DNA of 9,482 nucleotides, from positions 1-9,482 of the forward strand of contig SVSF01000066.1 of assembly GCA_015064425.1 (NCBI GenBank), written 5' to 3'. This DNA is from Oscillospiraceae bacterium. Its GTDB lineage: Bacteria; Bacillota_A; Clostridia; Oscillospirales; CAG-272. Shown piece by piece: positions 1-6,558 of this stretch. The position numbers were made by a program, and so were the translations under genes. Positions within the stretch are counted from its first letter, which is position 1; each line of letters starts with the position of its first letter. The notes below the pieces were generated by a model. The model was not told where the DNA came from. It ran no database searches and saw only the letters and a list, made by a program, of their open reading frames with translations.

Positions 1-314
1 AATTCGCCGTCGGCTTCACGGTTTGTTTTACCGACTACGATTTCTTTTTCAACAGGTGCAGTTGAATCCGTTATAATAGGAATTTCCACACCGCTGATCT
101 GTTTTAAGTATTTCTGAAGTTCTGTAGATGCGGTAACTTCGGAAATATAAGCGTTTTCACCTCTTACGATAACGTAATCGGAAACACCGTCAACCACAAG
201 GTTAAGTACATCAGATACCATTTCTTCGCCCTCATTTGGGTCGTTGTTACATGCCGCAAGCATAGCCAGCATCATTGACAGAGCAAGCAATATATTTAAT
301 AATTTTTTTGCCAT
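1..314 (-). CDS. Lipoprotein with GH67-N/DUF4838-like N-terminus (partial, 5' end of gene)
   Basis: The gene starts at ATG 314 and runs off the window at base 1, so only about 104 codons are visible. The N-terminus is a classical type II signal peptide: Lys-Lys at residues 3-4, a Leu/Met/Ala-rich core, and a lipobox Leu-Ala-Ala-Cys with Cys22 as the expected lipidated residue. The product should be anchored to the outer face of the membrane. After an acidic linker, residues of the type DYVIVRGENA, ATELQKYLKQISG and EIVVGKTNRE resemble the N-terminal alpha/beta domain of GH67 alpha-glucuronidases and of DUF4838 proteins, which are often cell-surface glycan-related. The catalytic region, if any, lies outside the window, so no enzyme function can be given. 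A ribosome binding site AGAGGT at 323-328 sits 8 nt before the start. The gene lies downstream of a structured leader RNA and terminator (347-502). Lipoprotein call firm; family call moderate. Confidence 0.75.
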   Translation of the reverse strand, partial: MAKKLLNILLALSMMLAMLAACNNDPNEGEEMVSDVLNLVVDGVSDYVIVRGENAYISEVTASTELQKYLKQISGVEIPIITDSTAPVEKEIVVGKTNREADGE

Positions 315-346
315 TTTTGGATACCTCTGTTTTAAATTTAGATATT

Positions 347-368
347 AAAAATGCGCCCCGAAGGACGC
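347..368 (-). terminator. Intrinsic terminator in the leader of the lipoprotein gene
   Basis: The minus strand reads GCGTCC, loop TTCG, GGGCGC (353-368; 6 bp with one G-U), then A and five T (347-351). The stable UUCG loop and T-run support Rho-independent termination. It lies between the promoter at 509-517 and the lipoprotein start at 314, so it would attenuate that gene unless the competing pairing 384-389/359-364 forms. Confidence 0.7.
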
Positions 369-502
369 ACGAAAAAGTGCTTTCCCTCGTTGCTGCGACA
401 CAATCGTTAATCATTCTCTAAACACAGATATGAATCTTAAAGAAAACACCCTTTACCAAGGTATTTTCTGCGCTTAGAGAAAACATATTCGATTGATGTC
501 GC
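347..502 (-). ncRNA. Structured leader RNA with regulated-looking terminator, class not recognised
   Basis: Read on the minus strand, the RNA would begin at about 502, just downstream of a TATAAT box. Three nested helices are visible. P1 pairs 490-502 with 395-406 (12 bp, one bulged U). P2 pairs 468-481 with 414-427 (14 bp including two G-U). P3 pairs 460-467 with 443-450 (8 bp, one G-U). A 15-nt segment (428-442) follows P3. On the 3' side, a small GCAC/GUGC hairpin (367-380) precedes an intrinsic terminator. The segment CGAGGG (384-389) can also pair with CCUUCG (359-364), giving an alternative fold that would block the terminator. This layout (aptamer-like rod, antiterminator, terminator, then ribosome binding site and lipoprotein gene) is typical of a cis-regulatory leader. 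I do not recognise the consensus of a known riboswitch or a T-box. A stand-alone small RNA ending at the terminator is the alternative. Confidence 0.6.
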
Positions 503-508
503 ATGTAT

Positions 509-517
509 ATTATACCA
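509..517 (-). promoter_or_regulatory. Extended -10 promoter for the leader RNA/lipoprotein gene
   Basis: The minus strand reads TGG-TATAAT (509-517), an extended -10 element. No good -35 hexamer lies 16-18 bp upstream. The predicted start point, about 7 nt downstream, falls at 502, exactly where helix P1 of the leader begins. The -10 overlaps the stop codon of the mannosidase gene (510-512). Confidence 0.55.
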
Positions 518-3119
518 CAACTATTGACAAAGAGCCTTTAAAAAGATAAGTGACTATCTTTTTGGGACTGACTTTTATAGGTGCTTTTCCTTCTTTGATC
601 TCTATCTCTTCGACAAGTTCTTCCGCTAGATTTGACGCGTATAGCTTTGTAACGCTTTTGTCAAACGTAAGCTCTGCATCGATTTTCTCGGAGAGAGGGT
701 TATAAAGTCTCAATACCGTATATTTTCCGTTCTCGCTCTGCTTGCAAGCGGAATATACAAGAGATTTTGAATCACAGGATACGAGAGTATGAGAGGAGGG
801 AAGGGCGCCTTTTTGCGCATTTACCTCTGCAGTCACTATACTGTCGTTTGAAAAACTATGAGCAAGTGCAAAAGCCTCAGTTTCGGTATCTTTACTGTAT
901 GGAATAATAGAATATTCGAGGGTCTGCAAACCCTTGCACTGCATTTTTGGTGTGGGAAATACTCCCCAGTCTCCCATATGTCCGATGGCTCTTAGCAAGG
1001 TCAAAGCCATTGTATTGTCTCCGTTGCGGAGAATTTCATATTCGTGGAGTCCGCGCCCCGCTACTGTAAGACCGATATTGCCGTTCTCCAGCGTAAAGAA
1101 TGATTGGAATCTCTGGCAGTTTGATGGATTTATCCATTCCTCCCAAGGATATATCTTTCTTTCGACCAGATCAAACTGACCGTCTGCCAAAACCGTATCT
1201 GTCTCTATGTGCGGATCGAAAAGGGCTCTTAGCCTATGGTCGTTGCAGTTATTCTCAAATATTGTTTTTATATCCAGTCTTTCTATTCCTGCGGTAAGGG
1301 TGAGATACGAGCATATTTCTGTTCTAACAGTATCTCCGAGTCGTGCGCCGTCTTTATGTCCTACGGGAATATCAAGAGAATTTATAACCTTGAAAGTAAC
1401 GTCGTTGTATGAAGATCTTTCTACGGATATTTTTGCAGCAAGGTTTTTCGTTGTAATTGGGATATCTTTCTTTAATACTCTGTAATTGTAAGAGTCACCC
1501 GCATCTGCACTGTCTTCAAAAATATTAAGATCTGTATAAACGTGACCGCTTCTTTTATCCGTAAGAGTGATGGCACCATTTTTTTCAACAACAAATTTAA
1601 GCGTGTCTGTCTCGGCTCCGTTTTCATATATTTTTATCTGATCCTGAGTTGGAATCTCCGTTTCCGATACTGTATACAACGTATAGCCTATTCCGCTTAT
1701 ACTTGCTTTAAAACGTATCTCAAATCTGTCTACATATTTTGGTTGCCTGAATTTATCTTTGGGAAGAGTATATGTAAATGTTCTTCCGAGAGCTTTACAT
1801 TCTGCCGGAATTTTGCTTCCGTCGGGAGCAATAAGATTAATTTTGGAAAGCTTTTTGCCTTCCGGATAATCGAGATATGCCGTAATCATTTTTGTTGTAG
1901 TGCCCGGATCTGTATGGCATACAAGGAGACTTTTTTCGGCATCTGAATGAACATTCTTAGCAAGATAGTCAAGAGCTTCATCTCTTACGTATTCGCCAAC
2001 CTGACGGGAATGCTCAAAACGTGAGACCATCTCATCTGTGACCTCGTCACTGCTACAGCAACAAATTGAGTCATGAGGATGGTTTTCCATAAGCTTTTTC
2101 CACGCGAAGAGTATCATGTCATGTCTGTATTCTTCTCCCGCATTAGAAGCAAGAACACTTATTGGCTCAGTTTGCTGGGTAAGAAGATTTTGACAAGCAT
2201 GATTTCGTTGCTTCAAATGTATATGAGTAGAGGCGGTGTTTATAAGCCCCATCATACCGTCCGTGCCCTGACCGTTAAGTTCACCGGTAATGGTAGGAAA
2301 TGTTTCTTTATATGGTTTTACCGCTTCAATATAATCTTTGAAGTTGCTATGTTTTACGGTTACTTTGCTTTCCGAAAGAATTTCATTTGCGATTTCTATG
2401 ACCTTGGAAAGGTCTGTCTGAACAGGTTGATGATCGCACCCGTTCATACCTAGAAGATGCGGAGTATATGCAGATGCGGAAGTGCTGTTTATAATATGCT
2501 CGAGTCTTCTTTTAAGAGTTTCTTTTTCGTTAGGAAGCTCCATTGCATTGTGATACCAGTTGGAGAACATAACTCCCATAACTTCGCTTCCGTCGGGTGA
2601 ACGCCAGATCCATTCCGAGGGGTTTCCCTTGGCAACGATACCGTTGTTTTCTTCTATCTTGCTCACGCCTCTGCCAAAAACCGCACTATTTATTCCAAAT
2701 CCATTAAGTATCTGCGGCGCCTGCGAAATGTTTCCAAATGCATCAGGAAAATATCCACACATTACAGGTTCAGCTCCTATTTCACGGCAGAGCTTGATTC
2801 CATACAGCATATTTCTGACGTTTGATTCGCCGGAGGTCAGATATTCGTCCTGGAGAACATACCAGGGACCGATCTGTATACGGTCATTATGTATAAGTTT
2901 TAGCAGTCTGTCTTTCATTTGAGGACGTACTTCAAGATAATCCTGAATTACTACGTACTGTCCGTCCATATGGTAGTATGAATAAGACGGGTCATTTTCC
3001 ATAAGCTCAATTAGTGTATCAAATAATTCGACTAATCGCATACGGTGTTTTTCAAATCCCATATACCATTCTCGGTCCCAATGCGAATGCGGAATAATAT
3101 GTAAAGTCTTGTTTTCCAA
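510..3119 (-). CDS. GH38 family alpha-mannosidase
   Basis: This 869-residue protein has full family length and no signal peptide, so it probably acts in the cytoplasm, hydrolysing alpha-mannosides taken up by the cell. The N-terminal catalytic domain opens with PHSHWDREWY: His13 and Asp15 match two zinc ligands of GH38. GYFPDAFGN carries Asp126, matching the nucleophile/zinc ligand, and HPHDSIC (347-353) supplies the fourth zinc ligand, probably His349. The rest matches the beta-rich C-terminal domains. Among bacterial enzymes it resembles the MngB-like and streptococcal GH38 group; linkage and substrate cannot be read from sequence. The start is TTG at 3117-3119, with an AAAGGGTGG site (3127-3135) 7 nt upstream. 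The first in-frame ATG lies after the HSHWD motif, so it cannot be the start. It has its own promoter. The last eight residues (GSLSIVVV) are encoded by DNA that also forms the next promoter. Confidence 0.93.
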   Translation of the reverse strand: MENKTLHIIPHSHWDREWYMGFEKHRMRLVELFDTLIELMENDPSYSYYHMDGQYVVIQDYLEVRPQMKDRLLKLIHNDRIQIGPWYVLQDEYLTSGESNVRNMLYGIKLCREIGAEPVMCGYFPDAFGNISQAPQILNGFGINSAVFGRGVSKIEENNGIVAKGNPSEWIWRSPDGSEVMGVMFSNWYHNAMELPNEKETLKRRLEHIINSTSASAYTPHLLGMNGCDHQPVQTDLSKVIEIANEILSESKVTVKHSNFKDYIEAVKPYKETFPTITGELNGQGTDGMMGLINTASTHIHLKQRNHACQNLLTQQTEPISVLASNAGEEYRHDMILFAWKKLMENHPHDSICCCSSDEVTDEMVSRFEHSRQVGEYVRDEALDYLAKNVHSDAEKSLLVCHTDPGTTTKMITAYLDYPEGKKLSKINLIAPDGSKIPAECKALGRTFTYTLPKDKFRQPKYVDRFEIRFKASISGIGYTLYTVSETEIPTQDQIKIYENGAETDTLKFVVEKNGAITLTDKRSGHVYTDLNIFEDSADAGDSYNYRVLKKDIPITTKNLAAKISVERSSYNDVTFKVINSLDIPVGHKDGARLGDTVRTEICSYLTLTAGIERLDIKTIFENNCNDHRLRALFDPHIETDTVLADGQFDLVERKIYPWEEWINPSNCQRFQSFFTLENGNIGLTVAGRGLHEYEILRNGDNTMALTLLRAIGHMGDWGVFPTPKMQCKGLQTLEYSIIPYSKDTETEAFALAHSFSNDSIVTAEVNAQKGALPSSHTLVSCDSKSLVYSACKQSENGKYTVLRLYNPLSEKIDAELTFDKSVTKLYASNLAEELVEEIEIKEGKAPIKVSPKKIVTYLFKGSLSIVVV

Positions 3120-3145
3120 AATATAACCACCCTTTCATATATATA

Positions 3146-3175
3146 AGTATACATAAAGACACCCGAGCAAGTCAA
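3146..3175 (-). promoter_or_regulatory. SigA-type promoter of the mannosidase gene
   Basis: The minus strand has TTGACT (3170-3175), an 18-bp spacer and TATACT (3146-3151). The transcript would start near 3139, about 20 nt before the TTG start codon, leaving room for the ribosome binding site. Confidence 0.7.
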
Positions 3176-3204
3176 CAGAAAAACTGTCAATCCATAAATA
3201 ATAG

Positions 3205-3235
3205 ATAAAGCTGCAGGTATTATGTGCAGCTTTAT
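3205..3235. terminator. Hairpin, possible weak bidirectional terminator
   Basis: A perfect 11-bp inverted repeat (3205-3215 with 3225-3235, loop 9 nt) has A-rich and T-rich outer ends (ATAAAGC/GCTTTAT). The T-tracts are inside the stem and short, so termination strength is uncertain. It sits just upstream of the mannosidase promoter and could insulate that gene from AraC-gene readthrough. Confidence 0.4.
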
Positions 3236-3239
3236 ATAA

Positions 3240-3434
3240 ATCCTTCAAGAGCAACTGACAGACACATTGGTAGAAATGATGTCTTCTACGGAAAACTGTG
3301 TATTCCATAAGTTTGGTGGAAAAGAGACCGAAAGAACTTTATTCATATCTTGCAGAAAGAACAAATATATAAGTTCTGCAGTGAAAGCCTTTATAGAGGC
3401 TGTATTAAAGATATATAAAAAAGACGGGAATTAA
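3240..3434 (+). pseudogene. Remnant of a LysR-type regulator gene (C-terminal end only)
   Basis: An open frame of 64 codons follows a TAA at 3237-3239 and ends with TAA at 3432-3434. It has no convincing start codon or ribosome binding site. The translation contains VFHKFGGKETERTLFISC, then RKNKYISSAVKAFIEAV. This fits the extreme C-terminus of the LysR substrate-binding domain, where an 'RTLY(I/L)..RK.(R/K)YLSPAA.AFI' pattern is common. No DNA-binding domain or effector pocket is present, so it should not be functional. It converges on the AraC-family gene: the two TAA stops overlap, and both coding ends lie in the same hairpin (3417-3448), as expected for an authentic old gene end. The family call is from pattern memory. 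The alternative is a chance open frame. Confidence 0.5.
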
Positions 3435-3448
3435 TTTTCACCGTCTTT
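3417..3448 (-). terminator. Terminator of the AraC-family gene, overlapping its last codons
   Basis: The minus strand reads AAAGACGG (3441-3448), a loop containing the stop codon, then CCGTCTTT continuing into a six-T run (3417-3422). The 8-bp stem is partly coding (Lys-Asp-Gly of the AraC protein). In the plus direction only three T follow the stem, so it is mainly a minus-strand terminator. Confidence 0.7.
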
Positions 3449-4195
3449 CGAAGAGTGTCTGTGACGTTTGGGTGTGATGCCAAATTTTCTCTTATACATT
3501 TTGGAGAACTGGGAACTATCGGAAAAACCGCACAACATAGCTATATCTGTGCAGGAAACGTTTGTTTCGGATATCATCTGCCGTGCCTTTAAAAGTCTGT
3601 GGTATATTACGTAGTCCTGCGGAGCAAGCCCATACGCTTTCTTGAATGATCTTCTGAAACTGTCATAGCTATATCCGAACTCACGGGACATTTCTTTTAT
3701 ATCAATCTTTTGATTGTGGTTTTCTCTTAAATAGTTTGCGCAGTATTCCAAACTGCTTTTTGCAGAATCAGTTGTGTTCCTCCCGATGTCTCTTTTAAGC
3801 ATTATGAGAAATTCGGTGAGATATGCTGACAAAAGATCTTCATAGTGAACTTTTTGCGTGCGGCTTTCCCTATACATTCTGTCAGCGGATAAGATGAGAG
3901 TGTCAACGCACAGAGGGGAATATACTCCACTCTCAATATTTGCAAATTCGGAACCATCCGATACAAATCCAAAATACAGTATGTCGCTTTCTTTGTTGTG
4001 AATCTCACGGTGTATCTGACCGGGGTGGATAACAGCAACGGAGTTGTCGTTTATACGGTACTGTTTTTCGTTTATTACAGTATGTCCATTGGACCTTCGG
4101 TATAAAACGATCTCCATACTGCTATGAATATGATCGGGGATCTGTTCACCGACTTTGTGCTTGATATTATGTATATAAGTAAGTTTCAGTCCCAT
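3431..4195 (-). CDS. AraC-family transcriptional regulator with N-terminal cupin domain
   Basis: This 254-residue protein is a typical AraC length. The N-terminal half is a cupin-like ligand-binding domain (about residues 10-90, with DHIHSSMEIVLYRR and VAVIHPGQIHREIH). The C-terminal part (about 160-250) holds two helix-turn-helix motifs: IDIKEMSREFGYSYDSFRRSFKK, and DIAMLCGFSDSSQFSKMYKRKFGITP, the AraC family signature. Such proteins usually sense a sugar or related ligand and activate nearby catabolic genes. I chose the start at 4195 because an AAAGGAAG site (4204-4211) lies 8 nt upstream. The frame opens further to 4288, but the promoter at 4218-4246 would place the transcript start inside that extension. 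The gene is divergent from the PfkB kinase at 4334 and upstream of the mannosidase in the same direction, which has its own promoter. Its targets are not known; either neighbour is plausible. Confidence 0.9.
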   Translation of the reverse strand: MGLKLTYIHNIKHKVGEQIPDHIHSSMEIVLYRRSNGHTVINEKQYRINDNSVAVIHPGQIHREIHNKESDILYFGFVSDGSEFANIESGVYSPLCVDTLILSADRMYRESRTQKVHYEDLLSAYLTEFLIMLKRDIGRNTTDSAKSSLEYCANYLRENHNQKIDIKEMSREFGYSYDSFRRSFKKAYGLAPQDYVIYHRLLKARQMISETNVSCTDIAMLCGFSDSSQFSKMYKRKFGITPKRHRHSSKDGEN

Positions 4196-4217
4196 TTTGT
4201 CACTTCCTTTTATTGAA

Positions 4218-4246
4218 ATTCTAACACTTATGCTTTTGTATGTCAA
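4218..4246 (-). promoter_or_regulatory. SigA-type promoter of the AraC-family gene
   Basis: The minus strand has a perfect TTGACA (4241-4246), a 17-bp spacer and TAGAAT (4218-4223). The transcript start falls near 4211. The -35 box overlaps an inverted repeat (4234-4262) that could be an operator. Confidence 0.8.
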
Positions 4247-4262
4247 TCCAAAAAATACAAAA
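4234..4262. promoter_or_regulatory. Candidate operator: inverted repeat in the divergent AraC/kinase region
   Basis: TTTTGTAT (4234-4241) and ATACAAAA (4255-4262) form a perfect 8-bp inverted repeat with centres 21 bp apart, about two helical turns. It covers the -35 region of the AraC-gene promoter, fitting autoregulation. The region is AT-rich, so chance is a real possibility. I found no clear SigA promoter for the plus-strand kinase here, which would fit a promoter needing activation. Confidence 0.3.
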
Positions 4263-4333
4263 ATCCCATTATGATATATTAAAGACACTATTTTTGTTAT
4301 AGACTAGAAAAAATAAGTATAGGAGGACGTCTT

Positions 4334-5251
4334 ATGAATATTCTTGTCATCGGAAGTTTGAATATGGATCTTGTAATAAGCATAGATTCGGTACCGAAAA
4401 TGGGGGAGACCATTTTCGGAAGAGATTTTACAACAGTCTGCGGAGGAAAGGGTGCAAATCAGGCTGTTGCGGCTGCCAGGCTCGGCTCTGTTGTAAAGAT
4501 GATCGGCTCAGTCGGAGATGATATTTTCGGCAAGAAGCTTTTGGACAATCTTGCTATTCAAGGTATAGGCGCTGATGGGGTAGAGACAGTAAGCGGTCCT
4601 TCCGGCATAGCTGTAATAACCGTATGCGGAGGAAACAACTGTATTATACTAGAAAAAGGTGCAAATCTTAAAACCGACTGCTCAAGTGTTGAAAAGCATG
4701 TGGAATTACTCGAGTGGGCAGATGCGGTAATATTCCAATTCGAGGTACCCTACGAGACAGTTCTTTATGCTGCGAAAAAAGCAAAAGCTCTCGGTAAAAC
4801 GGTAATTGTAAATCCTGCTCCCATTAGGGACATCGATGAAGAACTTTTAGGCTATATTGATATTCTTGTTCCGAACGAGCACGAAGCTATGGGCTTGTTG
4901 GGCTATGAAATCGATCGGAAAAGTTGCGAAAGAGCGGTAAAAGAATTGCTCGCAAAAGGCATTTCTCAGGTAATAATTACTATGGGAAAAGAGGGCTGCG
5001 TATATAACGACGGGAACGAAATAAAGCGATTCGGAATATATGAGACCGAGGTGGTGGATACAACGGCTGCGGGAGATAGCTTCATAGCCGGAATATGTAC
5101 TGCACTTGGAGAAGGAAAAGATATAAATGATGCGGTTAAATTTGCAACAGCCGTCTCCGCTATCGTTGTTTCGAGATACGGTGCGGGAACTTCAATTCCT
5201 TCAAGAGAAGAGGTTGACGAATTCTTGTGCAAAATAGAAAAAGACAGATGA
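4334..5251 (+). CDS. rbsK: Ribokinase-like PfkB-family sugar kinase
   Basis: This 305-residue soluble protein of the PfkB/ribokinase family would transfer phosphate from ATP to the 5-hydroxyl of D-ribose or a similar sugar. The N-terminus GSLNMDLV and the GGKGANQAVAAARLG motif (37-51) are close to bacterial ribokinases, and GGKGAN contributes to sugar binding. NPAPIRDI and VPNEHEA match conserved ribokinase segments. The C-terminal signature DTTAAGDSFIAGI supplies the anion hole and the catalytic base, Asp248. Length and motifs are complete. The start has an AGGAGG site (4321-4326) 7 nt upstream. It is divergent from the AraC-family gene, which may control it. It ends inside a 40-bp palindrome shared with folC. 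No ribose transporter (rbsABC) or rbsD is visible, so the true substrate could be another sugar or a nucleoside; the symbol is by similarity only. Confidence 0.88.
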   Translation: MNILVIGSLNMDLVISIDSVPKMGETIFGRDFTTVCGGKGANQAVAAARLGSVVKMIGSVGDDIFGKKLLDNLAIQGIGADGVETVSGPSGIAVITVCGGNNCIILEKGANLKTDCSSVEKHVELLEWADAVIFQFEVPYETVLYAAKKAKALGKTVIVNPAPIRDIDEELLGYIDILVPNEHEAMGLLGYEIDRKSCERAVKELLAKGISQVIITMGKEGCVYNDGNEIKRFGIYETEVVDTTAAGDSFIAGICTALGEGKDINDAVKFATAVSAIVVSRYGAGTSIPSREEVDEFLCKIEKDR

Positions 5252-5272
5252 TATCATCTGTCTTTTTCTATT
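5233..5272. terminator. Bidirectional terminator: 40-bp perfect palindrome spanning two convergent gene ends
   Basis: Bases 5233-5252 are the exact reverse complement of 5253-5272. Its core is a hairpin flanked by five A and five T, so it gives an A-run, stem and T-run arrangement on both strands. It contains both stop codons (5249-5251 for the kinase, 5254-5256 for folC, only 2 bp apart) and encodes the last residues of both proteins. Confidence 0.85.
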
Positions 5273-6543
5273 ATAAGATCTGATGCTTTTTTTATTTCCG
5301 CATACATATAAAGCGAACCGAGAGCAAGAAGAGGACATTTGCATTTTTTTGCTTCCGAGTATGCTGCCGACACTCCGTCTGAAACACACGTAAAGGACTG
5401 GGCCGGAATGCCGTATGCCAAAAATTCTTCCGCATATTCTTTTTCGTTGAGAGCACGCGGATTATCGGGCATTACGGTAAATGCTTTTTTACATATTGGT
5501 GTAAGAAGATCTATCATTTCTCTGTAGCTTTTATCTTTCATTACGCCGGACAATATGAGTATTTTTTCATTTCCGAAGATCTTTTTAATGCTATTTACAC
5601 ATGCTTTCACTCCGTCGGGGTTGTGCCCTCCGTCATAAATGAATACAGGGTCATTTTTTTTGAGAACCTCAAAGCGTGCGGGCCATTTGGCTTTTTTTAG
5701 ACCTTTGCGAAGCGTTTCTTCTGTTATCATATAGCCTTTACTGATCAAAATATCGGCAGCCTTTATAACAAGAGAAGCATTTATGGGTTGGTATACTCCC
5801 GCAAGAGAGATCTCTATGTCTTTACGTTCTCCAATATCGAATATACTTCCGGAAACGGAATATCTTATATTTTTCAATGCAGACCGATCGGATGAAAAAT
5901 ATTCGGATTCCAAAGCAAATGCAGCTTCTTTTATTGCGGTTTCGGCGGAGATGTCGTCACCTCCGAAAATGATCGGACAAGCGGGTTTTATTATTCCCGC
6001 TTTTTCTTTTGCAATTTTTTCCACAGTATCGCCGAGAAAATCGGTATGATCAAGAGCAATTCCGCTTATAACGGACAATTCGGAACTTCTTATAATATTG
6101 GTAGAATCGAGTCTTCCTCCCATTCCTGCTTCAAGAACCACTAAGTCGCAATTTTTGTGCTTGAAGAACAGAAAGCCAATAGCTGTTATAAGTTCAAACT
6201 CCGTTGGCGGATCTTCCATAAGATCTGCAGCGGCTTTCACTTGTTCCGTTATATAAGCCAGCTCATTTTTTGAAATTGGTATTCCGTCAACACACATACG
6301 TTCTTCAAAAAACAGAACATACGGTGATGTGAATCTGCCTGTTATGTAACCGGATTCCGTAAGAACCGACGAAAGCATGGAGCAGAATGATCCCTTGCCG
6401 TTTGTACCCGCCACGTGAACAAATTTCAAGCTGTCCTGAGGATTTCCAAGTATATCCATAAGAACGCTTATTCTTTCGAGTCCCGGACGGCTGCCTTTCC
6501 AGCAGACGGAGTGTATATATTCAAGTGCATTTTCGTAAGTCAT
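5254..6543 (-). CDS. folC: Folylpolyglutamate synthase / dihydrofolate synthase (FolC)
   Basis: This 429-residue cytoplasmic ATP-dependent ligase adds glutamate to folates (and possibly to dihydropteroate), trapping them in the cell. It belongs to the Mur ligase superfamily. The P-loop GTNGKGS is at residues 46-52, followed by FTSPYV (71-76). EAGMGGRLDSTN, LDHTDFLGDT and KEKAGIIKP match the central Mur-ligase/FolC motifs, and YDGGHNPDG opens the C-terminal glutamate-ligase domain. The length is normal and nothing is missing. The ATG at 6543 is preceded by AAAGGAAAC at 6552-6560, which overlaps the folT stop codon, so the two genes are translationally close and form one operon under the THF riboswitch. 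The 3' end is in the 40-bp bidirectional terminator. Whether it also has dihydrofolate synthase activity cannot be decided without the rest of the genome. Confidence 0.93.
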   Translation of the reverse strand: MTYENALEYIHSVCWKGSRPGLERISVLMDILGNPQDSLKFVHVAGTNGKGSFCSMLSSVLTESGYITGRFTSPYVLFFEERMCVDGIPISKNELAYITEQVKAAADLMEDPPTEFELITAIGFLFFKHKNCDLVVLEAGMGGRLDSTNIIRSSELSVISGIALDHTDFLGDTVEKIAKEKAGIIKPACPIIFGGDDISAETAIKEAAFALESEYFSSDRSALKNIRYSVSGSIFDIGERKDIEISLAGVYQPINASLVIKAADILISKGYMITEETLRKGLKKAKWPARFEVLKKNDPVFIYDGGHNPDGVKACVNSIKKIFGNEKILILSGVMKDKSYREMIDLLTPICKKAFTVMPDNPRALNEKEYAEEFLAYGIPAQSFTCVSDGVSAAYSEAKKCKCPLLALGSLYMYAEIKKASDLIIEKDR

Positions 6544-6558
6544 AATTTTATGTTTCCT

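Noticed and set aside
347..502. T-box or 6S RNA interpretation of the leader
   Set aside because: The conserved T-box AGGGUGG-ACCGCG segment is absent and the gene is not amino-acid related. The rod is shorter than a typical 6S RNA and is linked to a terminator and a gene.
934..2922. Several plus-strand open frames opposite the mannosidase gene
   Set aside because: They have no family-like sequence and no ribosome binding sites. They are shadows of the GH38 gene, which has all its catalytic motifs on the minus strand.
4196..4288. 31-codon N-terminal extension of the AraC-family frame
   Set aside because: A good SigA promoter lies inside it, and the ribosome binding site at 4204-4211 fits the ATG at 4195.
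510..5251. Mannosidase, AraC regulator and sugar kinase as one new catabolic system
   Set aside because: Each unit has its own promoter or orientation, the kinase is ribokinase-like rather than mannose-specific, and no transporter links them. Proximity alone is too weak.
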